Below, piece by piece: positions 17,071-25,647 of a DNA stretch of 64,000 bases. This DNA comes from Psychrobacter sp. I-STPA6b (GTDB taxonomy: Bacteria > Pseudomonadota > Gammaproteobacteria > Pseudomonadales > Moraxellaceae). The stretch is from contig NZ_VEWM01000010.1 of NCBI RefSeq assembly GCF_020662265.1, forward strand, positions 62,001 through 126,000. The letters are read 5' to 3'. The notes beneath the pieces were generated by a model, which saw only the letters and a list, made by a program, of their open reading frames with translations, was not told the origin of the DNA and did no database searches. Every line of letters starts with the position of its first letter. Position 1 is the first letter of the stretch. Both the position numbers and the translations under genes were made by a program.

Positions 17071-18885
17071 ATGAATATCCAGCCACCACCTCATGATGCC
17101 AATAATATTAATAACATCAACAATAGCCATGATGCCTTTATACAACCGACTGACCTACAAGTATGGACATCTGATGTCAATATGGGCAGTTTGGCGCAAC
17201 AGGAGCTCATACCACGTTTACAAGCCATTGTTGGGCAGGAGTTTGTCCTAACCGATGAAGCACAAACCCTACCCTATCGGCAAGGCTATCGCTTTGGTGA
17301 AGGTCGTGCATTGGCGGTGGTAAAACCTGCCGATTTGTGGCAACAGTGGCAGGTCTTAGAGGCTTGTGTGGCAGCCGATGTGATGATTATTACCCAAGCA
17401 GCAAACACAGGGCTAACTGGTGGCTCAACACCTGCTGGAGAGATTTATGAGCGTGAAGTAGTGATTATTAACACCTTACGCATTGATGGCATTCAATTGA
17501 TTAATGATGCCAAAGAGGTGATTTGTCTGGCAGGTAGCACCCTAAACGAGCTAGAAAAAACGCTCAAACCACACCAACGTGAGCCACATTCTGTTATTGG
17601 CTCATCGTGTATTGGGGCATCAGTACTCGGTGGGGTGTGTAACAACTCGGGCGGCGCATTGGTACAGCGAGGACCTGCCTATACGGAAATGGCATTATAC
17701 GCACATTTAGACAGCGAAGGGCGACTGCACTTAGTCAATCATTTGGGCGTACATCTGGGCGAAGACGTACAAACCGTTATGCGTACCCTACAACAAGGGG
17801 ACTATAAGGATAAGGACATCGAATCAGCAGTTGGTGTGGGGCATGACCATCATTATTGTCAGCATGTGCGACAAATTGATGAGCCCACCCCTGCCCGCTT
17901 TAATGCTGACCCATCACGCCTACATGAAGCCTCTGGCTGTGCAGGTAAACTGATGGTATTTGCTGTCCGCTTAGACACCTTTCCACTAGAAAGCCAATCG
18001 CAAGTCTTTTATATCGGCAGTAATGATGCCAATGAATTTAATGATATCCGACGCACTGTTTTGGCAACATTTAAAAACTTGCCCATCTCAGGTGAATATA
18101 TTCACCGTGATGCCTATGATATTGCTGCCAAATATGGCAAAGACACCTTTTGGGTGATTAAAAAATTCGGTACTCATAACCTACCAAAGATGTTTGCTCT
18201 AAAAAATAAAATAGATAGAGTTGGCAATCGCTTTGGCTTTTTACCCAAGCATTTATCTGACCGTGTCATGCAAATGTTTAGCCACTTCTTGCCACAACAC
18301 TTACCCAAATCAATGCAAGATTATCGTAACCGCTATCAACATCATTTAATCTTAAAAATGGGCGGTGAAGGAATCAAAGAAGCTCAAGACTTTTTGCAAA
18401 GCTACTTTGCAGATAACACAAAAGATGGGGGCTTTTTTGTATGTAATGAGACAGAAGCTCAGGCTGCCATGCTACACCGATTTGCAGTCGCTGGTGCTGC
18501 GGTACGCTATCGGGCAGTGCATCATGATGAGGTAGAAGACATTGTGGCGTTAGACATTGCCCTGCGTCGTAACGACCGTGAGTGGCAAGAGGTACTACCT
18601 AATGAGATTGAAGATAAGCTTATCCATAAGTTGTACTATGGGCATTTTTTCTGCCATGTGTTCCATCAAGACTATTTGGTCAAAAAAGGTGTGAACTGCC
18701 ATCAGCTAGAGGAGCAGATGTTAGCATTGCTTGATAAGCGTGGGGCAAAATATCCTGCGGAGCATAACGTCGGGCATTTATACACTGCTGAGCCATCATT
18801 ACAAAACTTTTATCAATACGTTGACCCAACCAACAGCTTTAATGCAGGTATTGGTAAAACATCTGCATTAAAACATTGGCGGTAA
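17071..18885 (+). CDS. dld: D-lactate dehydrogenase (quinone), FAD-linked
   Basis: 604 residues from the ATG at 17071; an in-frame ATG at 17002 would add 23 residues absent from relatives. The FAD-binding type-4 domain carries RALAVVKPADL, ITQAANTGLTGGSTP and HSVIGSSCIGASVLGGVCNNSGGALVQRGPAY (residue positions about 190-225). The membrane-contact region and cap follow, with ISGEYIHRDAYDIAAKYGKDT and the C-terminal KYPAEHNVGHLY. These match E. coli Dld, a peripheral inner-membrane enzyme that oxidises D-lactate to pyruvate and reduces quinone. An Asn-rich N-terminal extension of about 30 residues is unlike E. coli. It is flanked by terminators, so it is monocistronic. Confidence 0.93.
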   Translation: MNIQPPPHDANNINNINNSHDAFIQPTDLQVWTSDVNMGSLAQQELIPRLQAIVGQEFVLTDEAQTLPYRQGYRFGEGRALAVVKPADLWQQWQVLEACVAADVMIITQAANTGLTGGSTPAGEIYEREVVIINTLRIDGIQLINDAKEVICLAGSTLNELEKTLKPHQREPHSVIGSSCIGASVLGGVCNNSGGALVQRGPAYTEMALYAHLDSEGRLHLVNHLGVHLGEDVQTVMRTLQQGDYKDKDIESAVGVGHDHHYCQHVRQIDEPTPARFNADPSRLHEASGCAGKLMVFAVRLDTFPLESQSQVFYIGSNDANEFNDIRRTVLATFKNLPISGEYIHRDAYDIAAKYGKDTFWVIKKFGTHNLPKMFALKNKIDRVGNRFGFLPKHLSDRVMQMFSHFLPQHLPKSMQDYRNRYQHHLILKMGGEGIKEAQDFLQSYFADNTKDGGFFVCNETEAQAAMLHRFAVAGAAVRYRAVHHDEVEDIVALDIALRRNDREWQEVLPNEIEDKLIHKLYYGHFFCHVFHQDYLVKKGVNCHQLEEQMLALLDKRGAKYPAEHNVGHLYTAEPSLQNFYQYVDPTNSFNAGIGKTSALKHWR

Positions 18886-18917
18886 ATTCTAACCATTATG
18901 TATTTGGGTATTGGATA

Positions 18918-20075
18918 TTAGGTATTCGGCAGTGCCTCCACTTGCCGTTTGTAAAAATCTAACACATCGGTGGTAAAGTCTTTCATTACCCATTTGCCCC
19001 AAAATCCTGCATAGGCATTGATATTGGTGGTGATACGATAATTTACCGTAAAGGTTAGCTTAGAGGTATGTGGGTCGATGGCGGTAATGTCGTATTGCCC
19101 CAATAGCAATTTAAAATGCTCACCATTAATGGTGACATGGTCGTCAAGTGCACCACTAGGCACAGAATCAGGATAAAACTTAAACTGCCAGCGAAGTTGC
19201 TGATTGGGGATTTGTGAAATGATGGGCTCATCAAAATAAATGCCTTTATGCCACTCACATTTACGTACTGCTTGTCCATTTTCCCAGACCGTCTGAGCCG
19301 ACTTTGGCGTTGGTACACCTAACAATGGCAACAGCTTGCTATGCTGATAAAACTGCTGTGGCTCAATGTTTTCGACATGATTGATGGCTTGCCAGATTTG
19401 CTCAGGGGTTGCCTGAATGACAAGGCTTTGCTGGTGCTGATAAGTATGCGACTGCTCTGCCCATGGCATAAATAATACTAACAATGGCAACAACACCACA
19501 CTATGTAAGACATGGCTTTTCCAAATCTTTTGGCAAAACCAGCGCATGCTAAATGCCCCTAACAAGAGCAACACAAAAATAGCAGGGCTTGCCATCACAA
19601 TACAAATCACCCCTTCTCTTAAAATCGGCATAGAAATAATAATAATCGCCAACATCAACCAACAAATAGCTTTAAAAATCTGCCCACTGGAGACGGGGTT
19701 CTGATAACTGACAAAGTAACTGACCCACGCTCCCAAAAAAAAGGGTACGCCCAATAAAAATTGACCACTTAATAATCTCTCATAACCATGAGCAATGGCA
19801 TAACAAAATATAAATACCATTAATGCCGATAACACCGTTGCAGGTAAGAGCTTTAGTCGTCGTGAACGAGGTAAATAGACCAATTTACCAAAAGAAAATT
19901 TAGGCTGTTGAACGGTAGTAGGTGGGGCGTATAGATTGTCTTCTGCTAAATCAGCTTTATCTGTTTTTTGTGTATCTGGTTGCTGATTCGCTGTTTGCTT
20001 GGCTATTTGCTTGGTTGTGTCATCTTTATTAGAATCAGAAGGTTGATTGGTTGGGTTGCTCATGTCAGTCACCAT
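18918..20075 (-). CDS. Membrane protein with C-terminal SRPBCC (polyketide cyclase-like) domain
   Basis: 385 residues. The N-terminal 70 or so are polar and Gln/Asp/Lys-rich. About five hydrophobic segments follow (residues 75-205). The C-terminal soluble part (about 210-380) begins SLVIQATPEQIWQAINHVENI, the usual opening of the START/SRPBCC ligand-binding fold, and ends with a long helix (FTTDVLDFYKRQVEAL). Ligand and role are unknown. Two Met codons (at 20075 and 20063) are possible starts and neither has a good binding site. It is convergent with dld (32-base gap). A dispersed repeat forms its upstream region, so promoter elements may come from that repeat. Confidence 0.75.
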   Translation of the reverse strand: MVTDMSNPTNQPSDSNKDDTTKQIAKQTANQQPDTQKTDKADLAEDNLYAPPTTVQQPKFSFGKLVYLPRSRRLKLLPATVLSALMVFIFCYAIAHGYERLLSGQFLLGVPFFLGAWVSYFVSYQNPVSSGQIFKAICWLMLAIIIISMPILREGVICIVMASPAIFVLLLLGAFSMRWFCQKIWKSHVLHSVVLLPLLVLFMPWAEQSHTYQHQQSLVIQATPEQIWQAINHVENIEPQQFYQHSKLLPLLGVPTPKSAQTVWENGQAVRKCEWHKGIYFDEPIISQIPNQQLRWQFKFYPDSVPSGALDDHVTINGEHFKLLLGQYDITAIDPHTSKLTFTVNYRITTNINAYAGFWGKWVMKDFTTDVLDFYKRQVEALPNT

Positions 20076-20392
20076 GCTTTATGGTCGTTATAGTCGACTC
20101 AATATAAAACTGTTACTTTGTCAGCCTCATTCGCAGTACTACATGTACACCTTCACTCGGCTTCCTCGTAACAGTATTATCTTGAATCAACTATATTATT
20201 ATTTGAGTTGTTATTTCTTTATATTCTATAATTTCTGTATATACAGAAATATAATAACAAACATACCTGAGATTAGGATAATAAGCAAGCCATAAAATTA
20301 GCCATGTTTAAATTAATTGTAAAACCAGTTTAAGCATGGCAAGATTAGCTATTGTCTACTCACTATAAACGATAGTAAAGGCAGGTATTTAA
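20076..20392. repeat. Gene-free gap with dispersed repeat and perfect palindrome
   Basis: From about 20084 to 20220 the sequence (AACTGTTACTTTGTCAGCC, then CTTCACTCGGCTTCCTCGT) matches the repeats near 9053 and 56860. The palindrome ATTTCTGT-ATAT-ACAGAAAT at 20231-20250 is perfect. The remaining 140 bases up to the hemN stop show nothing else. Confidence 0.58.
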
Positions 20393-21946
20393 TTAAATCA
20401 CCTTTGAAAACCGCCCCTGCTCTTTACTTGCCAAATAACTATCAAACACCATCGCCACATTGCGAGCAAGCAAGCGACCTTTGGGTAAAATACGAATACC
20501 CATTGCGTCCATATCTATCAGCTTGTCTTGTTGCATATCCCCTAATGCCTGTATCTCATTGATAAAAAAGGTAATCGCATCAATGCCAAACTTCTGATTC
20601 ACATCTTTAAAATCAATATAATCATGACACAACAAATTCATAATCACATAGGCACGCAAGCGGTCTTGGATAGAAGTTTTAATATGTTTGACCGCAGGCA
20701 ATTGACCATTATTAATCGCCGTTTGATAGTCATCGAGTGACACATCATTTTGCAGAATATGACTGGCATGAGAGCTATATAAAGTGCTGTTAATTTGGCT
20801 GATAGCTGATACCCCAAAGCCCAACAAATCACAATCACCCATCAGCGTATAACCCTGAAAATTACGGTGCAATTTGCCGTCACGCTGGGCGATGGCAAGC
20901 TCATCATCAGGGCGGGCAAAATGGTCAATACCAATATATTGATAGCCTGCCTCATTTAACGCCGTGATGGTGTTGCTAAACATGGTTAGCTTATCGCTTG
21001 GGCTGGGTAAATCCTCAGCTTTAATTTGCCGTTGTGCCTTAAAACGCTCGGGCAGATGAGCATAATTAAATATCGACAAGCGGTCAGGTTGCATCTCAAT
21101 AATACGAGTCACAGTATCTTGTAAGCTGTCTATGCTTTGATGGGGCAATCCATAAATCAAATCCATATTAATTGAGCCAAAGCCAAGCTGTCGTGCCTCA
21201 GTCATCACTTGACGGATAAGCGATTCAGGTTGTACTCGATTAACAGCAATTTGTACCATTTCATTTAAATCCTGCACCCCAAAACTAAGCCGATTAAATT
21301 CCAGTTTACGCAATGTCTTAAGCGTATTATCGCCCAATTCTCTGGGGTCAATCTCAATCGAATAATCACCAGCATTTTCCCCCTCAGTGGGAGCAAACTC
21401 AAATTGTGTCTGCAAAAATTGCCACAGTTGTACTAATTCATCATCACTTAAAAAAGTTGGCGTACCACCGCCCAAATGTAGTTGTTTAACAAATGGTTTG
21501 CCCGTAGCAGATATCTCTTGTGGGGCAGGTTTTAGCAATGCCCGTTTGCGTTTAATTTCAGCAAATAGATAATCTAAATAATCACCTGAGTCGCTGTTTT
21601 TTTTGGTAATGATTTTATTGCAAGCACAGTAATAGCAAAGGTGGCGACAAAACGGAATATGAAAATATAGCGATAACGGCGTTTGTGGGTCACGCTCTGC
21701 CAATATTTGTGCTTCAACGCCTTCATGAATGGGCTTAAATTCTAATGCGGTTGGATATGAAGTATAACGAGGTCCTGAGCGGTTATACTTTTGGATAAGC
21801 TGGTCATCAAAAATTAAGGGCTGAGTAGCGGGGCTATTCTCAAATTGACGGCGGGCATAAGGATTGCTTGGCTCACTGATGGGGCGTTGGGTGCTGGGCT
21901 GTTCAACTGCTGAGGAGGAAAAAGGATTGGCTTGCGGTGAAGACAT
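20393..21946 (-). CDS. hemN: Oxygen-independent coproporphyrinogen III oxidase HemN
   Basis: 517 residues. The radical-SAM [4Fe-4S] motif is FHIPFC-RHLC-YYC-ACNK, Cys 100, 104 and 107, plus Cys 109 typical of HemN. Upstream lies KYNRSGPRYTSYPTALEF, the HemN substrate-binding N-terminal segment, and QLHLGGGTPTFLS follows the cluster loop. The enzyme converts coproporphyrinogen III to protoporphyrinogen IX in haem synthesis without O2. Compared with E. coli HemN it has an extra Ser/Pro/Gln-rich extension of about 45 residues. The first Met is kept because no better-placed internal start is seen. It is same-strand with the GST gene upstream (100-base gap). Confidence 0.95.
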   Translation of the reverse strand: MSSPQANPFSSSAVEQPSTQRPISEPSNPYARRQFENSPATQPLIFDDQLIQKYNRSGPRYTSYPTALEFKPIHEGVEAQILAERDPQTPLSLYFHIPFCRHLCYYCACNKIITKKNSDSGDYLDYLFAEIKRKRALLKPAPQEISATGKPFVKQLHLGGGTPTFLSDDELVQLWQFLQTQFEFAPTEGENAGDYSIEIDPRELGDNTLKTLRKLEFNRLSFGVQDLNEMVQIAVNRVQPESLIRQVMTEARQLGFGSINMDLIYGLPHQSIDSLQDTVTRIIEMQPDRLSIFNYAHLPERFKAQRQIKAEDLPSPSDKLTMFSNTITALNEAGYQYIGIDHFARPDDELAIAQRDGKLHRNFQGYTLMGDCDLLGFGVSAISQINSTLYSSHASHILQNDVSLDDYQTAINNGQLPAVKHIKTSIQDRLRAYVIMNLLCHDYIDFKDVNQKFGIDAITFFINEIQALGDMQQDKLIDMDAMGIRILPKGRLLARNVAMVFDSYLASKEQGRFSKVI

Positions 21947-22046
21947 GGCTATTCCTTGACGCTAGGGTTTGTGGGTGATAACTATGGGTAATGGCTATTA
22001 TAACAAACCCTAGCAAAAAACTAAGATGGCTATTTATGCCACTTAC

Positions 22047-22682
22047 TCAGCTCATGTCATACTGCTTTTCTAATGCCATCGCTTGTTGCAAACTTGGCAA
22101 GCTCATTAAATGCTTGGCATAGTAGGCAATGTGTGGATAATCTGCCAACGCTTGTTTTTTATTCAGCATTAACACCACAAAAGACAACATAAAATCAGCC
22201 CCTGTTAATTTATCAGCGACCAGATAGCTTTTATTTGCCAAATTATCATTTAAATAATTCAAGACTTTGGATTTCTCTTTATCAATATATTGCAATAAAA
22301 ACTGCGTGTCACGAATGCCTTCTTTAGCCACAAATACTTCCATTAAAATCGGTAACATCAGTGAGCTTTCAGCAAAATGTATCCATTGCAAATATTTGGC
22401 ATACTCCATGCTATCAGCTTGTGGGCGTAAATCTGGAGCATAGCGGTCAATCAAAAACTCCACAATCGCTCCCGACTCGGCAACGACTTCGCCTTCTACC
22501 TCAATCACAGGCGACTTGCCCAATGGGTGAATGGCTTTGAGCGATTCAGTGGCAAGGTGGGTGACAGGGTCACGTTGGTGAGTGATGACCTCATAATCTA
22601 TGTCATACTGGTTTTTTAGCACTTCTAATAACCATAAAATCCGCAATGAGCGAGATTGGTTAAGGTGGTGTAAACGTATCAT
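22047..22682 (-). CDS. Glutathione S-transferase family protein
   Basis: 211 residues. The N-terminal thioredoxin-like domain reads LHHLNQSRSLRILWLLEVL, with the Ser/Arg region at the glutathione-activating position, and has the cis-Pro motif GKSPVIEVEGEVVAESGAIVEFL. The helical C-terminal domain includes the N-capping segment LTGADFMLSFVV. It belongs to the bacterial GST group that includes the yeast Gtt1-like proteins. It is divergent from ohr across a 214-base gap, suggesting a shared oxidative or electrophile-stress context, though no operator could be identified there. Confidence 0.88.
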   Translation of the reverse strand: MIRLHHLNQSRSLRILWLLEVLKNQYDIDYEVITHQRDPVTHLATESLKAIHPLGKSPVIEVEGEVVAESGAIVEFLIDRYAPDLRPQADSMEYAKYLQWIHFAESSLMLPILMEVFVAKEGIRDTQFLLQYIDKEKSKVLNYLNDNLANKSYLVADKLTGADFMLSFVVLMLNKKQALADYPHIAYYAKHLMSLPSLQQAMALEKQYDMS

Positions 22683-22896
22683 GGACTGTTCCTATTGTCT
22701 GAAATGTTATATAAAATGAGTTATGCTAATTAGCAGTATGTCAAAATGTGATTAAATAATAAATAGTAAAACTAAAGCCATCACAGCAATAAAACAACAT
22801 AAAAAATAGACCAGTCATCTAATATTATGTAAATAAACCCAAGGTAAACTTACTTAAGTTTTACCATAAAAAACCACCTGAAGGAAGGAAAATCCC

Positions 22897-23310
22897 ATGA
22901 GTATATTATATGAAACCCAAGCCACTGTAACTGGTGGACGTGAAGGCGTTGCCAAACTAAATGACAGCGATTTAACCGTTAACCTTGTACCACCTGGTAG
23001 CAAAAAAGATGGCAACAACCCAGAGCAACTGTTTGCCATTGGTTATGCCTCTTGCTTTGATAGTGCCTTAAACGTGGTCAAACAGCAAAGCAAAGTCAAA
23101 TTTGACAGCGAAACGCAGGTGACCATTCAACTCAATAAATTTTCTGATACAGATTATGGGCTATCAGGTCGTATTCATGTCATCGCCAGTAACACCGAAT
23201 TATCAGCTGATGAAGTACAAAAAGCAGTAGAAACAGCACACCAAGTCTGCCCTTACTCAAAAGCCACCAAAGGTAATATTGACATCAGTGTGACTTCAGA
23301 AGTGAAATAA
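22897..23310 (+). CDS. ohr: Ohr organic hydroperoxide resistance peroxidase
   Basis: 137 residues. The catalytic cysteines are Cys53 in GYASCFDSALNVV and Cys118 in HQVCPYSKAT. The active-site Arg15 is in TGGREGVAKLND and Glu44 in NPEQLFAIGYASC. All residues needed for lipoyl-dependent reduction of organic hydroperoxides are present, and the VCPYS motif separates Ohr from the OsmC branch. The ribosome-binding site gaaggaag is strong. A hairpin terminator follows. In relatives ohr is controlled by a MarR-type OhrR; no ohrR gene is adjacent here. Confidence 0.95.
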   Translation: MSILYETQATVTGGREGVAKLNDSDLTVNLVPPGSKKDGNNPEQLFAIGYASCFDSALNVVKQQSKVKFDSETQVTIQLNKFSDTDYGLSGRIHVIASNTELSADEVQKAVETAHQVCPYSKATKGNIDISVTSEVK

Positions 23311-23349
23311 AACGCAGTTTATATTTTGTTTTTTGTGAATGTTTAATAG

Positions 23350-23388
23350 ATAGCCAAAGGTTTTAATCACTTTTGGCTATTTATTTTT
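23350..23388 (+). terminator. Terminator after ohr
   Basis: ATAGCCAAA / TTTGGCTAT inverted repeat followed by a T-rich tail. Confidence 0.85.
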
Positions 23389-23434
23389 ATTGCCAACTAA
23401 TTTTTGATTGTTAGGCGAAATTTAAGGAAAAATT

Positions 23435-24124
23435 ATGAGTCAAAACACGCCAGCCAGTGAGGTATTAACCCAACTATTAAAACAGCGTTATTCTTGCCGT
23501 CAATTTCTACCTAAAACGGTTGAACATAGCACCATTGAGGCAATCTTAGCCGATGCCCAACTCTCGCCCTCAAACTGCAATACCCAACCTTGGCAAGTGC
23601 ATATCGTTTCAGGTGATACCCTAAAAAAACTTAGCCAAACCATGCTCCAAAAGGCAAAACAGCAAGCCTATTCGATGGATTTTACTGCCAGTGTAGAGGA
23701 TTATTTTGGGGTATTTAAACAGCGTCATCATGATATGTCATCACGCTATTATCAGGCTCAAGGCATTGAGCGTGACGATACGCAGGCTCGGCAAGCAGAG
23801 ATTGCCCGTAACTTTACTTTTTTTGATGCCCCACATGCAGTATTTATGTTTATGCCTATTTTTGGTGATGGTATTCGTTCGGCGGTGGATTTGGGGATTT
23901 ATACCCAGAGCTTTTTATTATCGCTAACCGCTCGAGGCTTGGCAGGTGTACCGCAAGGGATATTAAGCTTTTTTGCTGACGATGTGCGTAAGATTTTGGG
24001 CGTATCTGATGAGTTTAAGTTGGCTCATGGTATCTCGTTTGGTTATGCTGATGAATCTGCCCCTGTGAATAGCCGATTTATGGAACGTGTGCCTGTCAGC
24101 GAGAGTGTGACGTTTCATGAGTGA
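23435..24124 (+). CDS. Nitroreductase family protein
   Basis: 229 residues. The FMN-binding N-terminal motif is QRYSCRQFLPKTVE (Arg-x-Ser/Cys-x-Arg pattern), followed by LSPSNCNTQPWQVHIVSG. The C-terminal part has ARGLAGVPQGIL and FGYADESAPVNSRFMER, typical of NfnB/DrgA-like flavoproteins that reduce nitro groups or quinones with NAD(P)H. The physiological substrate is not predictable. Binding site taaggaaa is well placed. It is preceded by the ohr terminator and followed by a 128-base gap before the cold-shock/RNase gene. Confidence 0.92.
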   Translation: MSQNTPASEVLTQLLKQRYSCRQFLPKTVEHSTIEAILADAQLSPSNCNTQPWQVHIVSGDTLKKLSQTMLQKAKQQAYSMDFTASVEDYFGVFKQRHHDMSSRYYQAQGIERDDTQARQAEIARNFTFFDAPHAVFMFMPIFGDGIRSAVDLGIYTQSFLLSLTARGLAGVPQGILSFFADDVRKILGVSDEFKLAHGISFGYADESAPVNSRFMERVPVSESVTFHE

Positions 24125-24252
24125 TTGGTCATGAATAATTGGTTATGTCTAAACCTACTTAATTAGCCTTTATAGAAAGAGCAAAAAATACTGCCCTTAA
24201 TACCTCAGTCCTATATAATCTTATGGCATTAAATATATAGGATTGGGTGATT

Positions 24253-25041
24253 ATGCAAAGCGGAAAAGTTAAACATTATAATGCAGAGAAAGGCTATGGC
24301 TTTATTGATGTGGATAATCAAAGTGAAGATGTATTTTTTCACATTAGTAAATGGAAATTGTCGCAACCACCTCAGGTAGGACAACAAATTTATTTTGATA
24401 GTCAAAGAAATGATAAAAACCAACTGCGAGCCACCAAAGTAACGGCAACACCAAACAACCAATCATCGTCAACTTCTGGTGCAAAACGACACTCTTCATC
24501 GCAGAAAAAGCAGAACAGACAGCATCGCAATCAGCATCAAAACCAACACCAACACCAACACCAACACCAACACCAAAAAAATAATCCCAAAAAAGGGATA
24601 TTAAGCACTGTATTTAGCTTAATTATTTTGCTTGCCATTGCTGTTTATGCCTTTCCTAATTTAAAAGCCAAGTTTTTTCAGGACAATGATTCAGCTAATA
24701 CGACAACACAGTACACCTATACATCGTCCTCATCACAGCCTACCGCTAATACACAAAGCAATACAATTACTGGTGACCCACAGGTTGACCAGACCATCCA
24801 TCTAATCCAACAAGGTGGACCTTTTCCCTATCCAGAAAAAGATGGCACGACCTTTTATAATCGAGAAGGCAGGCTACCGCAAAAAAGCCGTGGTTATTAT
24901 AAAGAATATACCGTACCCACTCCGGGGGTTTCGCATCGTGGGGCAAGACGTATTGTGACAGGGGGGTATCCACCAGAGGTCTATTATCTCACTGTTAACC
25001 ATTATGAAACCTTTAAAAAGTTAAATGTGGAGGCACAGTAA
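24253..25041 (+). CDS. Cold-shock domain / transmembrane / RNase Sa-type guanyl-specific ribonuclease fusion
   Basis: 262 residues from ATG 24253 (AGGATT 8 bases upstream). Residues 1-65 are a cold-shock domain with RNP-like KGYGFIDV and DVFFH. Residues 70-115 are polar, His/Gln-rich and basic; 116-134 form one membrane helix; about 140-172 are Ser/Thr/Gln-rich linker; 175-262 match the microbial N1/RNase Sa fold: GGPFPYPEKDG, FYNREGRLP, GYYKEYTVPTPG, HRGARRIVTGG and NHYETF. The catalytic Glu218, Arg229 and His250 and the guanine-binding Glu205 correspond to RNase Sa Glu54, Arg65, His85 and Glu41. No Cys is present. The positive-inside pattern suggests the nuclease faces the periplasm and the cold-shock domain the cytoplasm. 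The barstar gene starts on the next base, so the pair is a nuclease-inhibitor module. I know no described function for this fusion. Confidence 0.88.
   Translation: MQSGKVKHYNAEKGYGFIDVDNQSEDVFFHISKWKLSQPPQVGQQIYFDSQRNDKNQLRATKVTATPNNQSSSTSGAKRHSSSQKKQNRQHRNQHQNQHQHQHQHQHQKNNPKKGILSTVFSLIILLAIAVYAFPNLKAKFFQDNDSANTTTQYTYTSSSSQPTANTQSNTITGDPQVDQTIHLIQQGGPFPYPEKDGTTFYNREGRLPQKSRGYYKEYTVPTPGVSHRGARRIVTGGYPPEVYYLTVNHYETFKKLNVEAQ
24547..24576 (+). repeat. In-frame hexamer repeat CACCAA x5 (His-Gln)
   Basis: Five perfect CACCAA units lie inside the linker between the cold-shock domain and the membrane helix. Slippage by whole units keeps the frame and would only change linker length. Confidence 0.85.
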
Positions 25042-25413
25042 ATGCAAAACGAGATACAAAACGAAATGCAAAGTCCATCAAACCAAGCCATTATTTATAT
25101 TGATGCAAATAATCCTGATGCCATGAATACCCTACCTAAGCAGGCGACGCATTTACTTATTAAAGAAGTCGTTGATAAACAAACCTTACTGGCAAGTTTG
25201 GCACAGGCGGGGGAGTTTCCCAGTTATTTTGCTAATAATTGGGACAGTGCATGGGACTGCCTAACCGATAGCAATATTGAGCATTTAGTCCTTAATCTTA
25301 GTGAGGTTAAAAGGATAAATACAGAGGACTTTAATACCTTTAAAAACCTGATTGAAGATGCTTATATGGATTTTGGCAAGCCTCAGCTTTGGGTAATCGT
25401 AGCAGGTGATTAA
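25042..25413 (+). CDS. Barstar-family ribonuclease inhibitor
   Basis: 123 residues. After a polar N-terminus the barstar fold follows: QAIIYID strand, helix, then FPSYFANNWDSAWDCLTD, equivalent to barstar YYGENLDALWDCLTG. Asp68, Trp71 and Asp72 match barstar Asp35, Trp38 and Asp39, the residues that plug the barnase active site. The helix EDFNTFKNLIEDAYMDFG and strand QLWVIVAG end the fold. The ATG abuts the stop of the RNase gene and GGAGG lies inside that gene's last codons, so translation is coupled. It should protect the cytoplasm from the upstream RNase before or during its membrane insertion. The start could also be the second Met (codon 9). Confidence 0.93.
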   Translation: MQNEIQNEMQSPSNQAIIYIDANNPDAMNTLPKQATHLLIKEVVDKQTLLASLAQAGEFPSYFANNWDSAWDCLTDSNIEHLVLNLSEVKRINTEDFNTFKNLIEDAYMDFGKPQLWVIVAGD

Positions 25414-25647
25414 TGATTTTGATAAGAGGTTATGAAAAGTTCTGACAATACCATGACTAAACCCTCACTTGCTTAAAACAGAAAACTAAAGTAAAGTTTT
25501 TATTTATAGTCAAAGTAAGATAAAACGCTGTAAAAGTGGTTTTTCTCAAATATTCCATCACTGTTTCTAATAAAGTTTTTTGATAAAGAACATCGTTATT
25601 TGAGTTGTCTTTGATTGATTATTTTTATTCATAATAAAAGGTAACTC

